Below are positions 1 to 7,295 of a stretch of DNA of 64,000 nucleotides, one piece after another. Location: positions 62,001 to 126,000 of the forward strand of contig NZ_JAHLQA010000002.1 of the NCBI RefSeq assembly GCF_018918125.1, read 5' to 3'. A model generated the notes under the pieces. That model was not told the origin of the DNA. It made no database searches and worked only from the letters and a program-made list of their open reading frames with translations. Origin of the DNA: Blautia sp. MSJ-19. Lineage in GTDB: Bacteria > Bacillota > Clostridia > Lachnospirales > Lachnospiraceae. Numbering within the stretch: the stretch's first letter is position 1; every line of letters begins with the position of its first letter. The translations under genes were made by a program, and so were the position numbers.

Positions 1-168
1 GACCGAATGTTCTATTTTTTATGCTTTGATAAAAGTAATGGACGAAGAAAAAAGTGTTTTGTTGTGTACTTGCTTTTTGAAAAAAATAATGAAAATTTCA
101 AAGTGATATTTCATTGAAAAAGGAGTATTTTAAACATAAATCAAGCGTGCGTAAGGTGGTGATTAAAA

Positions 169-414
169 TTGCAGGCATCAGATTTCGTACCTATTTATGA
201 GGAGATTGCGAAAACAATCGGAGAAGAACAGACTATAAAGCTATATGAAAATTTTCGAGGACAGCAAATTACGTTTCCAAGAAGAATCTATAGTATAGAG
301 TATGTCTCTCGTTATGTAAAGGATAATTACAATGGAAGCAACGCAAGAGAATTGGCACGAAAATTTGATTATTCAGAGAGACGGATCAGAGAATTTATAA
401 AACAAAATAAATGA
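169..414 (+). CDS. Mor-like small transcriptional regulator (81 aa)
   Basis: Small basic protein with the layout of the Mor/c-Mor regulator family: an N-terminal helical dimerisation segment (about residues 1-40), then a C-terminal helix-turn-helix around GSNARELARKFDYSERRIRE (about residues 57-76). Mor proteins activate transcription in phage Mu; short Mor-like proteins are common in accessory regions of Firmicutes, where targets are unknown. I start it at TTG 169, because AAGGTGGTGA lies just upstream and no ATG fits. An imperfect dyad sits at about 96-119 in the AT-rich leader and could be an operator. The AT-rich context and the small neighbours suggest horizontally acquired DNA. Family call is fairly secure; the target is unknown. 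Confidence 0.7.
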   Translation: MQASDFVPIYEEIAKTIGEEQTIKLYENFRGQQITFPRRIYSIEYVSRYVKDNYNGSNARELARKFDYSERRIREFIKQNK

Positions 415-452
415 TTACAAAGGAATGAGATTAAGAGAGAGGTGATGAACAT

Positions 453-683
453 ATGCCAGGTAAAATGTGCCCTCACTGTAAAGAACGCACCTTGTATAAG
501 ACCACAGGGGAAAACAGAAAATGTACAAAATGTGGTTATGAAATGATTGTTCCAATAAAAAGTAAAGGGCGCGGGGAAAAATGTCCCAATTGTGGAAAAA
601 TGACGGTACATAGTCAGAATGGAAGATTGATGTGTACAAATTGTGGCGCAACATTCAGAGGAGGAAAACATGAGCGTAATTAG
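453..683 (+). CDS. Double zinc-ribbon small protein (76 aa)
   Basis: Two zinc-ribbon units are visible: CPHC with CTKC (about residues 6-27) and CPNC with CTNC (about residues 45-64), each made of two CxxC knuckles about 17 residues apart. Such proteins bind structural zinc and may act as protein or nucleic-acid adaptors. There is no catalytic motif and no membrane segment. Start ATG 453 follows a GAGAGGTGATG ribosome site. The last codons overlap the start of the next gene (ATG at 670 inside this frame), so the two are likely translationally coupled. Function is not recognised beyond zinc binding. Confidence 0.65.
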   Translation: MPGKMCPHCKERTLYKTTGENRKCTKCGYEMIVPIKSKGRGEKCPNCGKMTVHSQNGRLMCTNCGATFRGGKHERN

Positions 684-1155
684 TATGTTGGAAGAAAAAA
701 TAGTAAAATCTAAGGCACACAAAGTAAATATGCCAAAAGAAATTGAAAAGAAGTGTCATGTAGCAATTCACACTGCAACAACGGCAGCTGCAGCAGCAGG
801 AACATTTCCGATTCCAATGTCGGATGCTGTGCCAATTACTATTGCGCAAGTAGCGATGGTTGTTTCTTTGGGAAAAGCATTTGATGTATCACTGTCAGAG
901 TCAGTTGCAAAGTCTATAATTAATGTAACAATAGCACAGCAGGCAGGACGATCGATCTTTTCCAATGTTTTAAAGGCAATACCAGGTGCGGGAACAGTTA
1001 TTGGAGGTATTGTAGGGGGACTTACAGCAGCAGTTTTAACAGAAGCATTGGGCTGGATTGTCGCAGATGATTTTTATCGTGTATCCCAGGGAAAAGAACC
1101 TGAAAATATTGCCGAAAATGTATCGGAACTCAAGCAATTATTTAATGGACTATAA
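670..1155 (+). CDS. DUF697-like small membrane-associated protein (161 aa)
   Basis: Central part resembles DUF697: a polar start, then a proline-containing amphipathic segment (FPIPMSDAVPITIAQVAMVV, about residues 44-63), an alanine/serine helix, and a glycine-rich hydrophobic hairpin (IPGAGTVIGGIVGGLTAAVL, about residues 114-133). DUF697 is usually found at the C-terminus of Era-like or YcjF-type GTPase proteins, where it may contact membranes. Here it stands alone without a G domain. I chose ATG 670 over the upstream ATG at 643 because AGAGGAGG precedes it at normal spacing and it overlaps the stop of the zinc-ribbon gene. The zinc-ribbon plus DUF697 pair looks like one two-gene unit. Biological role unknown. 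Confidence 0.6.
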   Translation: MSVISMLEEKIVKSKAHKVNMPKEIEKKCHVAIHTATTAAAAAGTFPIPMSDAVPITIAQVAMVVSLGKAFDVSLSESVAKSIINVTIAQQAGRSIFSNVLKAIPGAGTVIGGIVGGLTAAVLTEALGWIVADDFYRVSQGKEPENIAENVSELKQLFNGL

Positions 1156-1313
1156 GTATCTGTAAAATATATAATCAGTTAAATATGAAAATATTTTCCA
1201 AAGTATACTTTATTAGAAGATGAAAAAAGAGTAAGAAGACGTTCGTAAATCTTAAGAGGTGAGATTCCGGGCGTCTTTTGCTGTGTGCTGTGAAGGTAGA
1301 GTTTTGTTGCTCT

Positions 1314-1375
1314 TAAAAAATGCTGATTGAGAAGCAGGTGTAAACCGGTTATAATAAAATTAGGAAGAAAGGAAG
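1314..1375 (+). repeat. Imperfect direct repeat, left copy
   Basis: About 60 nt, including promoter copy A, recurs at about 1956-2016 with roughly 80% identity by eye. Shared core: CTGATTGAGAA and GGTTATAATAAAAT. The two copies bracket the truncated uvrB copy, suggesting duplication or recombination of a gene leader. Confidence 0.5.
1327..1355 (+). promoter_or_regulatory. Sigma-A promoter, copy A (no gene behind it)
   Basis: TTGAGA at 1327-1332, 17-nt spacer, TATAAT at 1350-1355. The spacer end contains the palindrome AACCGGTT. It leads only to a seven-codon ORF. Closely matches the promoter at 1968-1996. Confidence 0.55.
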
Positions 1376-1517
1376 GGTGTTGCATGAAAAGAAAAATAAG
1401 GGTTTAATGGGATCCTATAAAATTACAAAACAGTATTTAGCCTGCTCTTTGTTTGATATATAGTAATTGAAAATATAATGTATGAACATAAAAGATTTGT
1501 TATAATCTAAAATAAAT

Positions 1518-1799
1518 ATGACAGAAAGGTTGGCGTTCAAATTACACTCCGAATACCAGCCCACCGGCAATCAGCCCCAGGCTATCGAAAAACTGGTCAA
1601 AGGCTTCAGGGAAGGCAACCAGTTCGAGACTTTGCTGGGTGTCACAGGCTCCGGTAAGACCTTCACAATGGCCAATGTCATCGCTCAGCTCAACAAGCCA
1701 ACTTTGGTACTTGCGCACAATAAAACACTGGCGGCGCAGCTTTACGGTGAGATGAAGGAATTCTTCCCTGAGAACGCAGTGGAATATTTTGTCTCCTAG
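1518..1799 (+). pseudogene. Truncated duplicate of the uvrB 5' end
   Basis: Encodes about the first 90 residues of UvrB, including the Walker A motif GVTGSGKT, then hits TAG where the intact gene continues into the beta-hairpin region. Nucleotides 1536-1798 align without gaps to 4028-4290 of the intact uvrB; I count about 22 mismatches (about 92% identity), mostly silent. Upstream of TTCAAATTACACTCC and downstream of GTCTCCTA all similarity to the uvrB locus stops. The fragment lacks the damage-binding hairpin, helicase motifs IV-VI and the UVR motif, so it cannot act as UvrB. The level of divergence suggests that it came in from a related strain rather than by recent tandem duplication. Confidence 0.85.
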
Positions 1800-1914
1800 T
1801 ATCTTGATATTAATTTGCATACTATATATTGATTTGATAAAGTGGAATAACACTATATAAAGTATAATGAACGATGCGTTAAAAGCAGATGGACATGATG
1901 GATTTGCTACAACG

Positions 1915-1934
1915 GTGAACAAAATTCGTCGAAG
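1915..1934 (+). repeat. 20-nt direct repeat, left copy (possible island boundary)
   Basis: GTGAACAAAATTCGTCGAAG here matches GTGAACAAAATTTGTCGAGG at 3897-3916 with two differences. The pair brackets the whole DUF3791/DUF3990/MNT cluster. Could be an attachment-type repeat or simply duplicated uvrB upstream DNA. Confidence 0.45.
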
Positions 1935-1955
1935 AAAGTAGTAAAATTGGTGCAT

Positions 1956-2016
1956 GCAAAATACTGATTGAGAAACGAAGGTAAACTGGTTATAATAAAA
2001 TCAAGAAGAAAGGTTT
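1956..2016 (+). repeat. Imperfect direct repeat, right copy
   Basis: Right-hand partner of the repeat at about 1314-1375; contains the working promoter of the DUF3791 operon. Confidence 0.5.
1968..1996 (+). promoter_or_regulatory. Sigma-A promoter, copy B, of the DUF3791-DUF3990 operon
   Basis: TTGAGA at 1968-1973, 17-nt spacer, TATAAT at 1991-1996. About 40 nt further on, GCGGAGG precedes the ATG at 2039. Confidence 0.65.
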
Positions 2017-2038
2017 GTGATTTGCGGAGGACTTTATA

Positions 2039-2263
2039 ATGAATGAAAAAACAGAAATTACTTTTATGCAGACAAGATTAATCCGGCTGGCTTCAGAAGA
2101 ATGGCATTTATCTGTTGAGAGGATCATTCACCTGTTTAAAGAAGCTGATGTTCTTGGATATATAGAAAAATGTTATGGGATTTTTCATTGTGAAGGTGAT
2201 GAAGCCGTGCTTGAAGATATTACGGAGTTTCTTGAAGGAAAGGGGATAGAGGTTAATGCTTGA
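2039..2263 (+). CDS. DUF3791 family protein (74 aa)
   Basis: Small acidic protein matching the usual DUF3791 pattern: a short helical N-terminus, then HLSVERIIHLFKEADVLGYI and a conserved FHCEGDEAVLEDITEFL tail. DUF3791 genes are typically found beside DUF3990 genes, as here, where the stop overlaps the next start by 8 nt. That coupling and the size are typical of antitoxin or immunity partners, but I know of no experimental function. Start ATG 2039 has a strong GCGGAGG site and promoter copy B upstream. Confidence 0.75.
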   Translation: MNEKTEITFMQTRLIRLASEEWHLSVERIIHLFKEADVLGYIEKCYGIFHCEGDEAVLEDITEFLEGKGIEVNA

Positions 2264-2636
2264 ATTGAAAGATGGATTTGTTCTCTATCATGGCAGTTAC
2301 TGTGAAGTAAAAGAGCCAGACCTTGCTAAATGTGCAAAAAGAAAAGATTTTGGACAGGGATTTTATTTAACCACCTCAAAAGATCAGGCAGAAAGTTTTT
2401 TAAGAACTTCGATAGCTAAAGCAATTGCAACCGGCAAAATTGCGGATGATGCAACAAATGCTACCCTTACTGCCTATCTTGCCGGAGCTTTTGGAACAGC
2501 AGGTGATGAAGAAGCAGACGATTTCTGCATCAGACAGTTGCTGCCTAATAAATTAAAAGATCAATATTGCTTCAAAACAGAAGCGGCTATTGATTGTCTG
2601 AAATTTGTGAAAGGTGAGAAGATATGGCTGAAGTAA
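2256..2636 (+). CDS. DUF3990 family protein with internal deletion (126 aa)
   Basis: The N-terminus carries the DUF3990 signature VLYHGSYCEVKEPDLAKC and FGQGFYLTTSKDQAESF, an ADP-ribosyltransferase-like fold start (YHGS). The C-terminus has the family ending LLPNKLKDQYCFKTEAAIDC. Full-length members known to me are about 150-190 residues. Here the central segment that normally joins the helix SIAKAIATG to GKIADDATNATLTAYL is missing, about 50-60 residues, leaving an in-frame shortened protein. The missing part normally includes a core strand, so catalytic activity is doubtful. It overlaps DUF3791 upstream and a 76-aa gene downstream. Probably a toxin-like or host-directed ART relic; the role is inference. 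Confidence 0.7.
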   Translation: MLELKDGFVLYHGSYCEVKEPDLAKCAKRKDFGQGFYLTTSKDQAESFLRTSIAKAIATGKIADDATNATLTAYLAGAFGTAGDEEADDFCIRQLLPNKLKDQYCFKTEAAIDCLKFVKGEKIWLK

Positions 2637-2854
2637 CAATTTCAAAGGAAAAAATAAATTATACGATAGATCTTCTTATTACTATGGTAACAGAAGAAAT
2701 TGCAGAGGAAACAGGGAAAGACAGAAAAGATGTATTAACAGATTTCCTGTGTTCAAGGACAGGCAAGGCCATATATGATGAGAAAACAAAGCTATGGTGT
2801 AATGGCCCCGCATATATAGCTGAATTGTATATGGAAGAATTAAAGAATGCCTGA
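2624..2854 (+). CDS. Small helical protein of the DUF3990 operon (76 aa)
   Basis: Overlaps the end of the DUF3990 gene by 13 nt. The sequence is helical and acidic in the first half (TIDLLITMVTEEIAEETG), then has a conserved-looking FLCSRTGKAIYDEKTKLW and ends AYIAELYMEELKNA. I recall similar small proteins as the third gene of DUF3791-DUF3990 operons, but I cannot attach a family name or function. No signal peptide, no metal motif. The triple overlap implies coordinated production, as in toxin-antitoxin modules. Confidence 0.6.
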   Translation: MAEVTISKEKINYTIDLLITMVTEEIAEETGKDRKDVLTDFLCSRTGKAIYDEKTKLWCNGPAYIAELYMEELKNA

Positions 2855-2900
2855 AATGAGTAACTCATAGTATGATCAGCAGAAAATAAGGTGATGATGT

Positions 2901-3242
2901 ATGCCAAAGAATATGCAGGATTTAATGAAACAGTATGTAGAAGCGGTCAAGAAGATTTACGGCTCCCATGTACGTCAGATAATCCTTTACGGTTCTTATG
3001 CAAGGGGCGACTTCCGTCCGGATTCTGATGTGGACATTATGATTCTGGTGGACATGTCGGATCTGGAGCTAAAGGCATATGCACAACAGCTCTCTTATAT
3101 GACGTATGATTTCAATCTGGATCATGATCTGGATATCAAGCCTATTGCAAAAAGCGAAGCACATTTTAACAAGTGGATCGTGAATTATCAATTTTGTGCC
3201 AATATTCATAAAGAAGGAATTGTTTTGTATGGAGCAACTTGA
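2901..3242 (+). CDS. Minimal nucleotidyltransferase, MNT/MntA-like (113 aa)
   Basis: Pol-beta fold minimal nucleotidyltransferase. Signature GSYARGDFRPDSDVDIMI (about residues 31-48) gives the GS-x9-DxD catalytic motif, with another acidic position in LDIKPI (about residue 78). In HEPN-MNT toxin-antitoxin pairs, MNT proteins such as MntA add AMP to a tyrosine of the HEPN RNase and silence it. Start ATG 2901 follows AGGTGATGATGT. The expected HEPN partner gene should begin inside the end of this gene; only a 15-codon remnant is left at 3229. The transferase may therefore be an orphan antitoxin. Family call is strong; activity is inferred. Confidence 0.85.
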   Translation: MPKNMQDLMKQYVEAVKKIYGSHVRQIILYGSYARGDFRPDSDVDIMILVDMSDLELKAYAQQLSYMTYDFNLDHDLDIKPIAKSEAHFNKWIVNYQFCANIHKEGIVLYGAT

Positions 3243-3276
3243 ACAGCAGAAAGAGAAACCAAATGAAAGAGGATGA
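3229..3276 (+). pseudogene. Possible remnant of the HEPN toxin start
   Basis: ATG at 3229 overlaps the end of the MNT gene in the arrangement usual for HEPN partners and reads MEQLEQQKEKPNERG before TGA. The opening MEQLEQQ is reminiscent of HEPN proteins encoded next to MNT genes, but fifteen residues are too few for certainty. Confidence 0.25.
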
Positions 3277-3430
3277 AAAGATAACAGCATTCAAAGAACT
3301 GGTAGAATTGATTAAAGAAAATTCAGAATATCTACCAGAAGACTTTGACCCAGATGCAGAGCTGGAAAAGGGAAGAAAAGAAAACTATTCAGAAATGATT
3401 TTTGAGACGAATAATATCGAAGGAATGTAG
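3263..3430 (+). CDS. Small acidic protein (55 aa)
   Basis: Short ORF starting at ATG 3263 (an earlier in-frame ATG at 3239 lacks a better ribosome site). Acidic helix-rich sequence; the middle part FDPDAELEKGRKENYSEM resembles the tails of small type II antitoxins, but no DNA-binding half is visible. It ends three bases before a clear terminator, which supports it being the last gene of the transcription unit. It could equally be a recombinant junction between the lost HEPN gene and another antitoxin gene. Function not recognised. Confidence 0.4.
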   Translation: MKEDEKITAFKELVELIKENSEYLPEDFDPDAELEKGRKENYSEMIFETNNIEGM

Positions 3431-3432
3431 AT

Positions 3433-3467
3433 GTCCCCCAGGGCTTGAGACCCTGAGGGATGTTTTT
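3433..3467 (+). terminator. Rho-independent terminator after the MNT unit
   Basis: Arms TCCCCCAGGG and CCCTGAGGGA (one mismatch) around the loop CTTGAGA, followed by TGTTTTTG. Confidence 0.8.
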
Positions 3468-3512
3468 GTTATGTAAAAGGATATTATTCTAATAATCTCA
3501 ATGGGTGATTTC

Positions 3513-3530
3513 CATACCATAAACGGTATG
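3513..3530. promoter_or_regulatory. Perfect 6+6 palindrome, operator-like
   Basis: CATACC-ATAAAC-GGTATG lies in the gap after the terminator. No recognisable promoter overlaps it. It may be an old operator of the decayed gene at 3593. In the rest of 3431-4006 I see only that remnant, the repeat at 3897 and the dyad at 3903. Confidence 0.35.
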
Positions 3531-3592
3531 ATTGCAGAACAAATTTAACATAGTTTCTGACAGCATAGAAATTATGCATATCACAGTTATAG

Positions 3593-3781
3593 AGCATTAA
3601 TGTAGAATATCTGGATGCATTGCTTGAAAAAGTCGCTCCTATTTGTAAATCAGCAGGGAACAAGAGCCGAGAACTACTGAATATGGCGTTAATGGAAGAC
3701 GTTTTACCGAAAAAGAAGGAGCCTGATGCAGAAATTGTTCTGGATACAATGATAAATGTAGATGAATTTTTAAAGAACTAA
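3593..3781 (+). pseudogene. Gene remnant without a start codon (about 62 codons open)
   Basis: Open frame from just after a TAG at 3590 to TAA at 3779-3781. It reads a helical sequence that contains EYLDALLEKVAPICKSAG and ends DTMINVDEFLKN. No ATG or GTG with a ribosome site is present near the front; only internal Met codons occur. Codon use and the clean stop look like the C-terminal part of a real small protein, perhaps an antitoxin-type gene, whose start was lost. No family recognised. Confidence 0.4.
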
Positions 3782-3902
3782 TGTTCGCATCATATATACA
3801 ATTTCAAATTTCCATGATATAATATCTCTTACATTTGAGTGTTAATTCGTCCACGTTAGTTTTACTACTTTTTATCAGTCTATAAAATATTGGGTGGTGA
3901 AC

Positions 3903-3960
3903 AAAATTTGTCGAGGGGCATATTCGGCTAAAATCAGGAAATGTGCTTCGACGAATTTCT
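3903..3960. promoter_or_regulatory. Long imperfect dyad upstream of uvrB
   Basis: Arms of about 22 nt at 3903-3924 (contains ATTTGTCGAGG) and 3939-3960 (contains CTTCGACGAATTT) are near reverse complements. The TCGACAAAT-like half-sites resemble Spo0A-box words (TGNCGAA type), but the match is partial. I see no clear LexA box. It may be a transcript hairpin or a regulator site for uvrB. Confidence 0.35.
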
Positions 3961-4006
3961 GCCTGATAGACGAACTTTTTTGATATAAAAATCAGGAGGT
4001 GCTTTT

Positions 4007-6007
4007 GTGCAAAATTCACAACAAATTTTCAAATTACACTCCGAATACAAACCCACCGGCGACCAGCCCCAGGCCATCGAAAAACTGGTCAGGGGCTTCA
4101 AAGAAGGCAACCAGTTCGAGACTTTGCTGGGTGTTACCGGATCCGGTAAGACCTTTACAATGGCGAATGTCATCGCCCAGTTAAATAAACCAACTTTGGT
4201 ACTTGCGCACAATAAAACACTGGCGGCACAGCTTTACGGTGAGATGAAGGAATTCTTCCCGGAGAACGCGGTGGAATATTTTGTCTCCTACTACGATTAC
4301 TACCAGCCGGAGGCCTACGTCCCATCGACTGACACCTATATAGCAAAAGATGCTTCTACCAACGACGAGATTGACAAGCTTCGTCTGTCCGCAACCGCAG
4401 CACTTTGTGAACGCAAAGATGTCATCGTAGTTTCTTCTGTATCCTGTATCTATGGACTGGGTGCACCGGAAGAATTCTTCGATATGATGATTTCTCTCCG
4501 CCCAGGCATGGAAAAGGACCGTGACGATGTCATCAAACAGTTGATCGATATCCAGTATAACCGCAACGAGATGGATTTCCATCGAGGTACTTTCCGTGTG
4601 CGTGGTGATGTGCTGGAGATTTTTCCTGCCAACTACTCAGATCGCGCGATCCGCGTGGAATTCTTCGGAGATGAGATCGATCGCATCACAGAAGTAGATG
4701 TGCTGACTGGCGAAATCCGCAATGAACTGAAGCATGCTGCGATTTTCCCTGCATCTCATTACGTTGTTCCGCAAAGTCAGATTCAGCGGGCAGCGGATGC
4801 AATCCTGGAGGAAATGAAAGAACAGGTTTCCTATTTCAAGAGCGAGGATAAGCTGATCGAAGCGCAGCGAATTGCCGAGAGAACAAACTTTGATGTGGAA
4901 ATGATGAAAGAAACTGGATTTTGTTCTGGAATCGAGAACTACTCGAGGCATCTGACAGGACTTGCACCGGGACAGCCACCATATACCCTGATGGACTATT
5001 TTAAAGATGACTTCCTTCTTATTATAGATGAGTCTCACAAGACCGTATCACAGGTTGGTGGAATGTATGCCGGGGACCAGAGCCGTAAGCAGACACTGGT
5101 CGATTATGGATTCCGTTTGCCGTCCGCCAAAGACAATCGTCCATTGAGTTTTGACGAGTTCGAGAACAAACTCGATCAGGTGATGTTTGTTTCTGCAACT
5201 CCGGGGCAGTATGAGGCAGAACATGAACTTCTTCGCGCGGAGCAGATCATTCGTCCGACCGGACTTCTGGATCCGAAGGTTGAAGTCCGCCCGGTGGAAG
5301 GACAGATTGATGATCTGATCAGCGAAGTGAACAAAGAGGTGGACAAAGGACATAAGATTCTGATCACGACCCTGACCAAACGAATGGCAGAAGACCTGAC
5401 AGATTACATGAAAGATGTCGGCATTCGTGTCCGTTATCTGCATTCTGACATTGATACGCTGGAACGTGCGGAGATCATCCGTGATATGCGTCTGGATGTC
5501 TTTGATGTGCTTGTCGGCATCAACCTTCTTCGAGAGGGACTGGATATTCCGGAAATCACACTGGTTGCGATTCTTGATGCAGACAAAGAAGGTTTCCTCC
5601 GTTCAGAAGTTTCTCTGATTCAGACGATCGGACGAGCTGCCCGAAACAGTGAAGGCCATGTTATCATGTATGCGGATGTGATGACAGATTCCATGCGCAA
5701 AGCCATTCAGGAAACGGAACGAAGAAGGACGATCCAGGAGGCTTACAATAAAGAGCATGGAATTACACCGACCACGATCAAGAAAGCTGTCCGGGATCTG
5801 ATCACGGTTTCCAAGGCGGTTGCCGAGACGGAAGACAAACTTAAGAAAGATCCGGAGTCTATGACAAGAAAAGAGCTGACCAAACTGATCGGCCAGGTGG
5901 AAAAGCAGATGCGTGCAGCAGCGGCAGATCTCAACTTCGAGCAGGCGGCAGAGCTGCGTGACAAGATGATAGAGCTGAAAAAGAGTCTGGATGAAATGGA
6001 CGAATAG
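4007..6007 (+). CDS. uvrB: UvrABC excinuclease subunit B
   Basis: Full-length UvrB (666 aa), the DNA-damage-verifying helicase-like subunit of nucleotide excision repair; UvrA loads it and UvrC then cuts. Visible motifs: Walker A GVTGSGKT (about residues 43-50), the damage-probing beta-hairpin [18 protein letters not shown] (about residues 96-113), DESH (about residue 343), helicase motifs V/VI including QTIGRAARN (about residue 540), and a C-terminal UVR motif ([15 protein letters not shown]) that binds UvrC. Start is GTG 4007 with AGGAGGT seven bases before. The usual partner uvrA is not in the window. A broken copy of its first 263 nt lies at 1536-1798. The upstream 220 nt carry a dyad and only a weak promoter candidate (TATAAT at 3818-3823). 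Confidence 0.98.
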   Translation: MQNSQQIFKLHSEYKPTGDQPQAIEKLVRGFKEGNQFETLLGVTGSGKTFTMANVIAQLNKPTLVLAHNKTLAAQLYGEMKEFFPENAVEYFVSYYDYYQPEAYVPSTDTYIAKDASTNDEIDKLRLSATAALCERKDVIVVSSVSCIYGLGAPEEFFDMMISLRPGMEKDRDDVIKQLIDIQYNRNEMDFHRGTFRVRGDVLEIFPANYSDRAIRVEFFGDEIDRITEVDVLTGEIRNELKHAAIFPASHYVVPQSQIQRAADAILEEMKEQVSYFKSEDKLIEAQRIAERTNFDVEMMKETGFCSGIENYSRHLTGLAPGQPPYTLMDYFKDDFLLIIDESHKTVSQVGGMYAGDQSRKQTLVDYGFRLPSAKDNRPLSFDEFENKLDQVMFVSATPGQYEAEHELLRAEQIIRPTGLLDPKVEVRPVEGQIDDLISEVNKEVDKGHKILITTLTKRMAEDLTDYMKDVGIRVRYLHSDIDTLERAEIIRDMRLDVFDVLVGINLLREGLDIPEITLVAILDADKEGFLRSEVSLIQTIGRAARNSEGHVIMYADVMTDSMRKAIQETERRRTIQEAYNKEHGITPTTIKKAVRDLITVSKAVAETEDKLKKDPESMTRKELTKLIGQVEKQMRAAAADLNFEQAAELRDKMIELKKSLDEMDE

Positions 6008-6137
6008 AACGCTGCTGATCTCGGTCTGAATTCTTTTTTGGAGTATGCATATTTTACAAATTCTTTCACTTTACTCTTGTACAGCGATGGAGAGAGTGCT
6101 AAAATGGAACAAGCACTAAACGAAAGAGGTAATCGAT

Positions 6138-7295
6138 ATGCAGTTTTCCAAGAGATTAGACAGATTTGGAGAAGAAATCTTTGCAGCCCTGAACAACAGA
6201 CGGATGCAACTGGAAGCACAGGGCATGAAAATTTATAATATGAGCGTGGGAACTCCGGACTTTAAAACGCCGGAACACATCAAAAAAGCCCTGGCAGAAG
6301 CGGCCATGGATGACAACAACTGGAAATACAGTCTCAGAGATCTTCCAGAACTTCTGGAAGCGGTCTGTACTTATTATAAAAAACGTTTTGACGTAGAACT
6401 GACTCCGGATATGGTCATGACTGTTTATGGAAGTCAGGAAGGTATGGGACACCTTGGAATGGCACTCTGTGATGAGGGAGATATTGTTCTTCTTCCGGAT
6501 CCATGTTATCCGGTATTTGCAGCAGGAAGCCTGATGGCAGGAGCGGAGCCATATTACTATCCACTGGTGGCAGAACATGACTTTCTTCCATATGTAAAGG
6601 ACATTCCGGAAGAAGTAGCACGCAAAGCAAAATATATGGTAGTTTCCCTGCCGTCCAATCCGGTAGGAAGTATTGCCACACCGGGGCTGTATGAAGAAAT
6701 CGTAGAATTTGCAAAGAAATATGATATTCTGATCATTCATGATAATGCATACAGCGATATTATCTTTGACGGAGCACATGGCGGAAGCTTCCTTGCAACA
6801 GAAGGAGCAAAAGAAATCGGCGTAGAGTTTTTCAGTCTTTCCAAATCCTTTAATGTGACGGGCGCAAGAATCAGCTTTCTGGTAGGCCGGCCGGATGTGA
6901 TCGCAGCACTTCGCAAACTGAGAAGCCAGATTGATTTTGGTATGTTCCTTCCAATTCAAAAAGCAGCGATCGCAGCACTCAATGGCCCGTTGGAAAGTGT
7001 GCAGGAGCAGTGCCAGATGTATCAGGAAAGACGTGATGCACTCTGCAATGGTCTCCGAGAGATTGGATGGGATCTTCCGAATGGCAAAGGAACCATGTTT
7101 GTCTGGGCAAGGATTCCGGGAGGACGTACAGACAGTATGGCATTCTGTATGGAACTGATGGAAAAAGCAGGTGTCATTGTGACACCAGGAGCAAGCTTTG
7201 GCCCTCATGGGGAAGGCTATGTACGTTTTGCTCTTGTGCTTCCGCCGGATAAGATTCGCGAAGTAGTAGAGGCAATCCGCAGAAGTGGTCTGTAA
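6138..7295 (+). CDS. PLP-dependent class I/II aminotransferase, DapL-like
   Basis: Fold type I aminotransferase of 385 aa. The PLP lysine is K236 in FFSLSKSFNVTGARISF, with the phosphate-binding arginine following; the N-terminal substrate loop NMSVGTPDF and the aspartate region PSNPVG / IIHDNAYSD are present. The closest group by eye is the LL-diaminopimelate aminotransferase-like (DapL/MalY-adjacent) class I enzymes of clostridia, so lysine/peptidoglycan precursor synthesis is possible, but related enzymes use alanine, aspartate or aromatic amino acids. Start ATG 6138 follows GAAAGAGGT. It appears to be monocistronic between uvrB and the heat shock operon, closed by the hairpin at 7392-7478. 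Fold sure; substrate not. Confidence 0.85.
   Translation: MQFSKRLDRFGEEIFAALNNRRMQLEAQGMKIYNMSVGTPDFKTPEHIKKALAEAAMDDNNWKYSLRDLPELLEAVCTYYKKRFDVELTPDMVMTVYGSQEGMGHLGMALCDEGDIVLLPDPCYPVFAAGSLMAGAEPYYYPLVAEHDFLPYVKDIPEEVARKAKYMVVSLPSNPVGSIATPGLYEEIVEFAKKYDILIIHDNAYSDIIFDGAHGGSFLATEGAKEIGVEFFSLSKSFNVTGARISFLVGRPDVIAALRKLRSQIDFGMFLPIQKAAIAALNGPLESVQEQCQMYQERRDALCNGLREIGWDLPNGKGTMFVWARIPGGRTDSMAFCMELMEKAGVIVTPGASFGPHGEGYVRFALVLPPDKIREVVEAIRRSGL

Larger units (their letters stand above)
1156..1517. other. Intergenic stretch with a stranded promoter
   Basis: No supportable gene. It holds a good sigma-A promoter (1327-1355) followed by a Shine-Dalgarno-like GAAAGGAAGGG and an ATG at 1384 that reads only seven codons before TAA. 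This looks like the leader of a gene whose body has been lost; a near copy of the same leader drives the DUF3791 gene at 2039. The rest is AT-rich sequence without visible structure. Confidence 0.5.

Noticed and set aside
1518-1799. A genuine short UvrB-like protein gene
   Set aside because: It stops just after the Walker A region at a point where similarity to uvrB breaks off, and lacks every later motif; treated as a gene fragment.
3903-3960. LexA (SOS) box upstream of uvrB
   Set aside because: No CGAAC-N4-GTTCG or close variant; the dyad arms read TCGACAAAT/ATTTGTCGA-like words instead.
6156-7208. 350-codon open frame opposite the aminotransferase
   Set aside because: Antisense shadow of a gene with a complete PLP site; no ribosome site and improbable composition.
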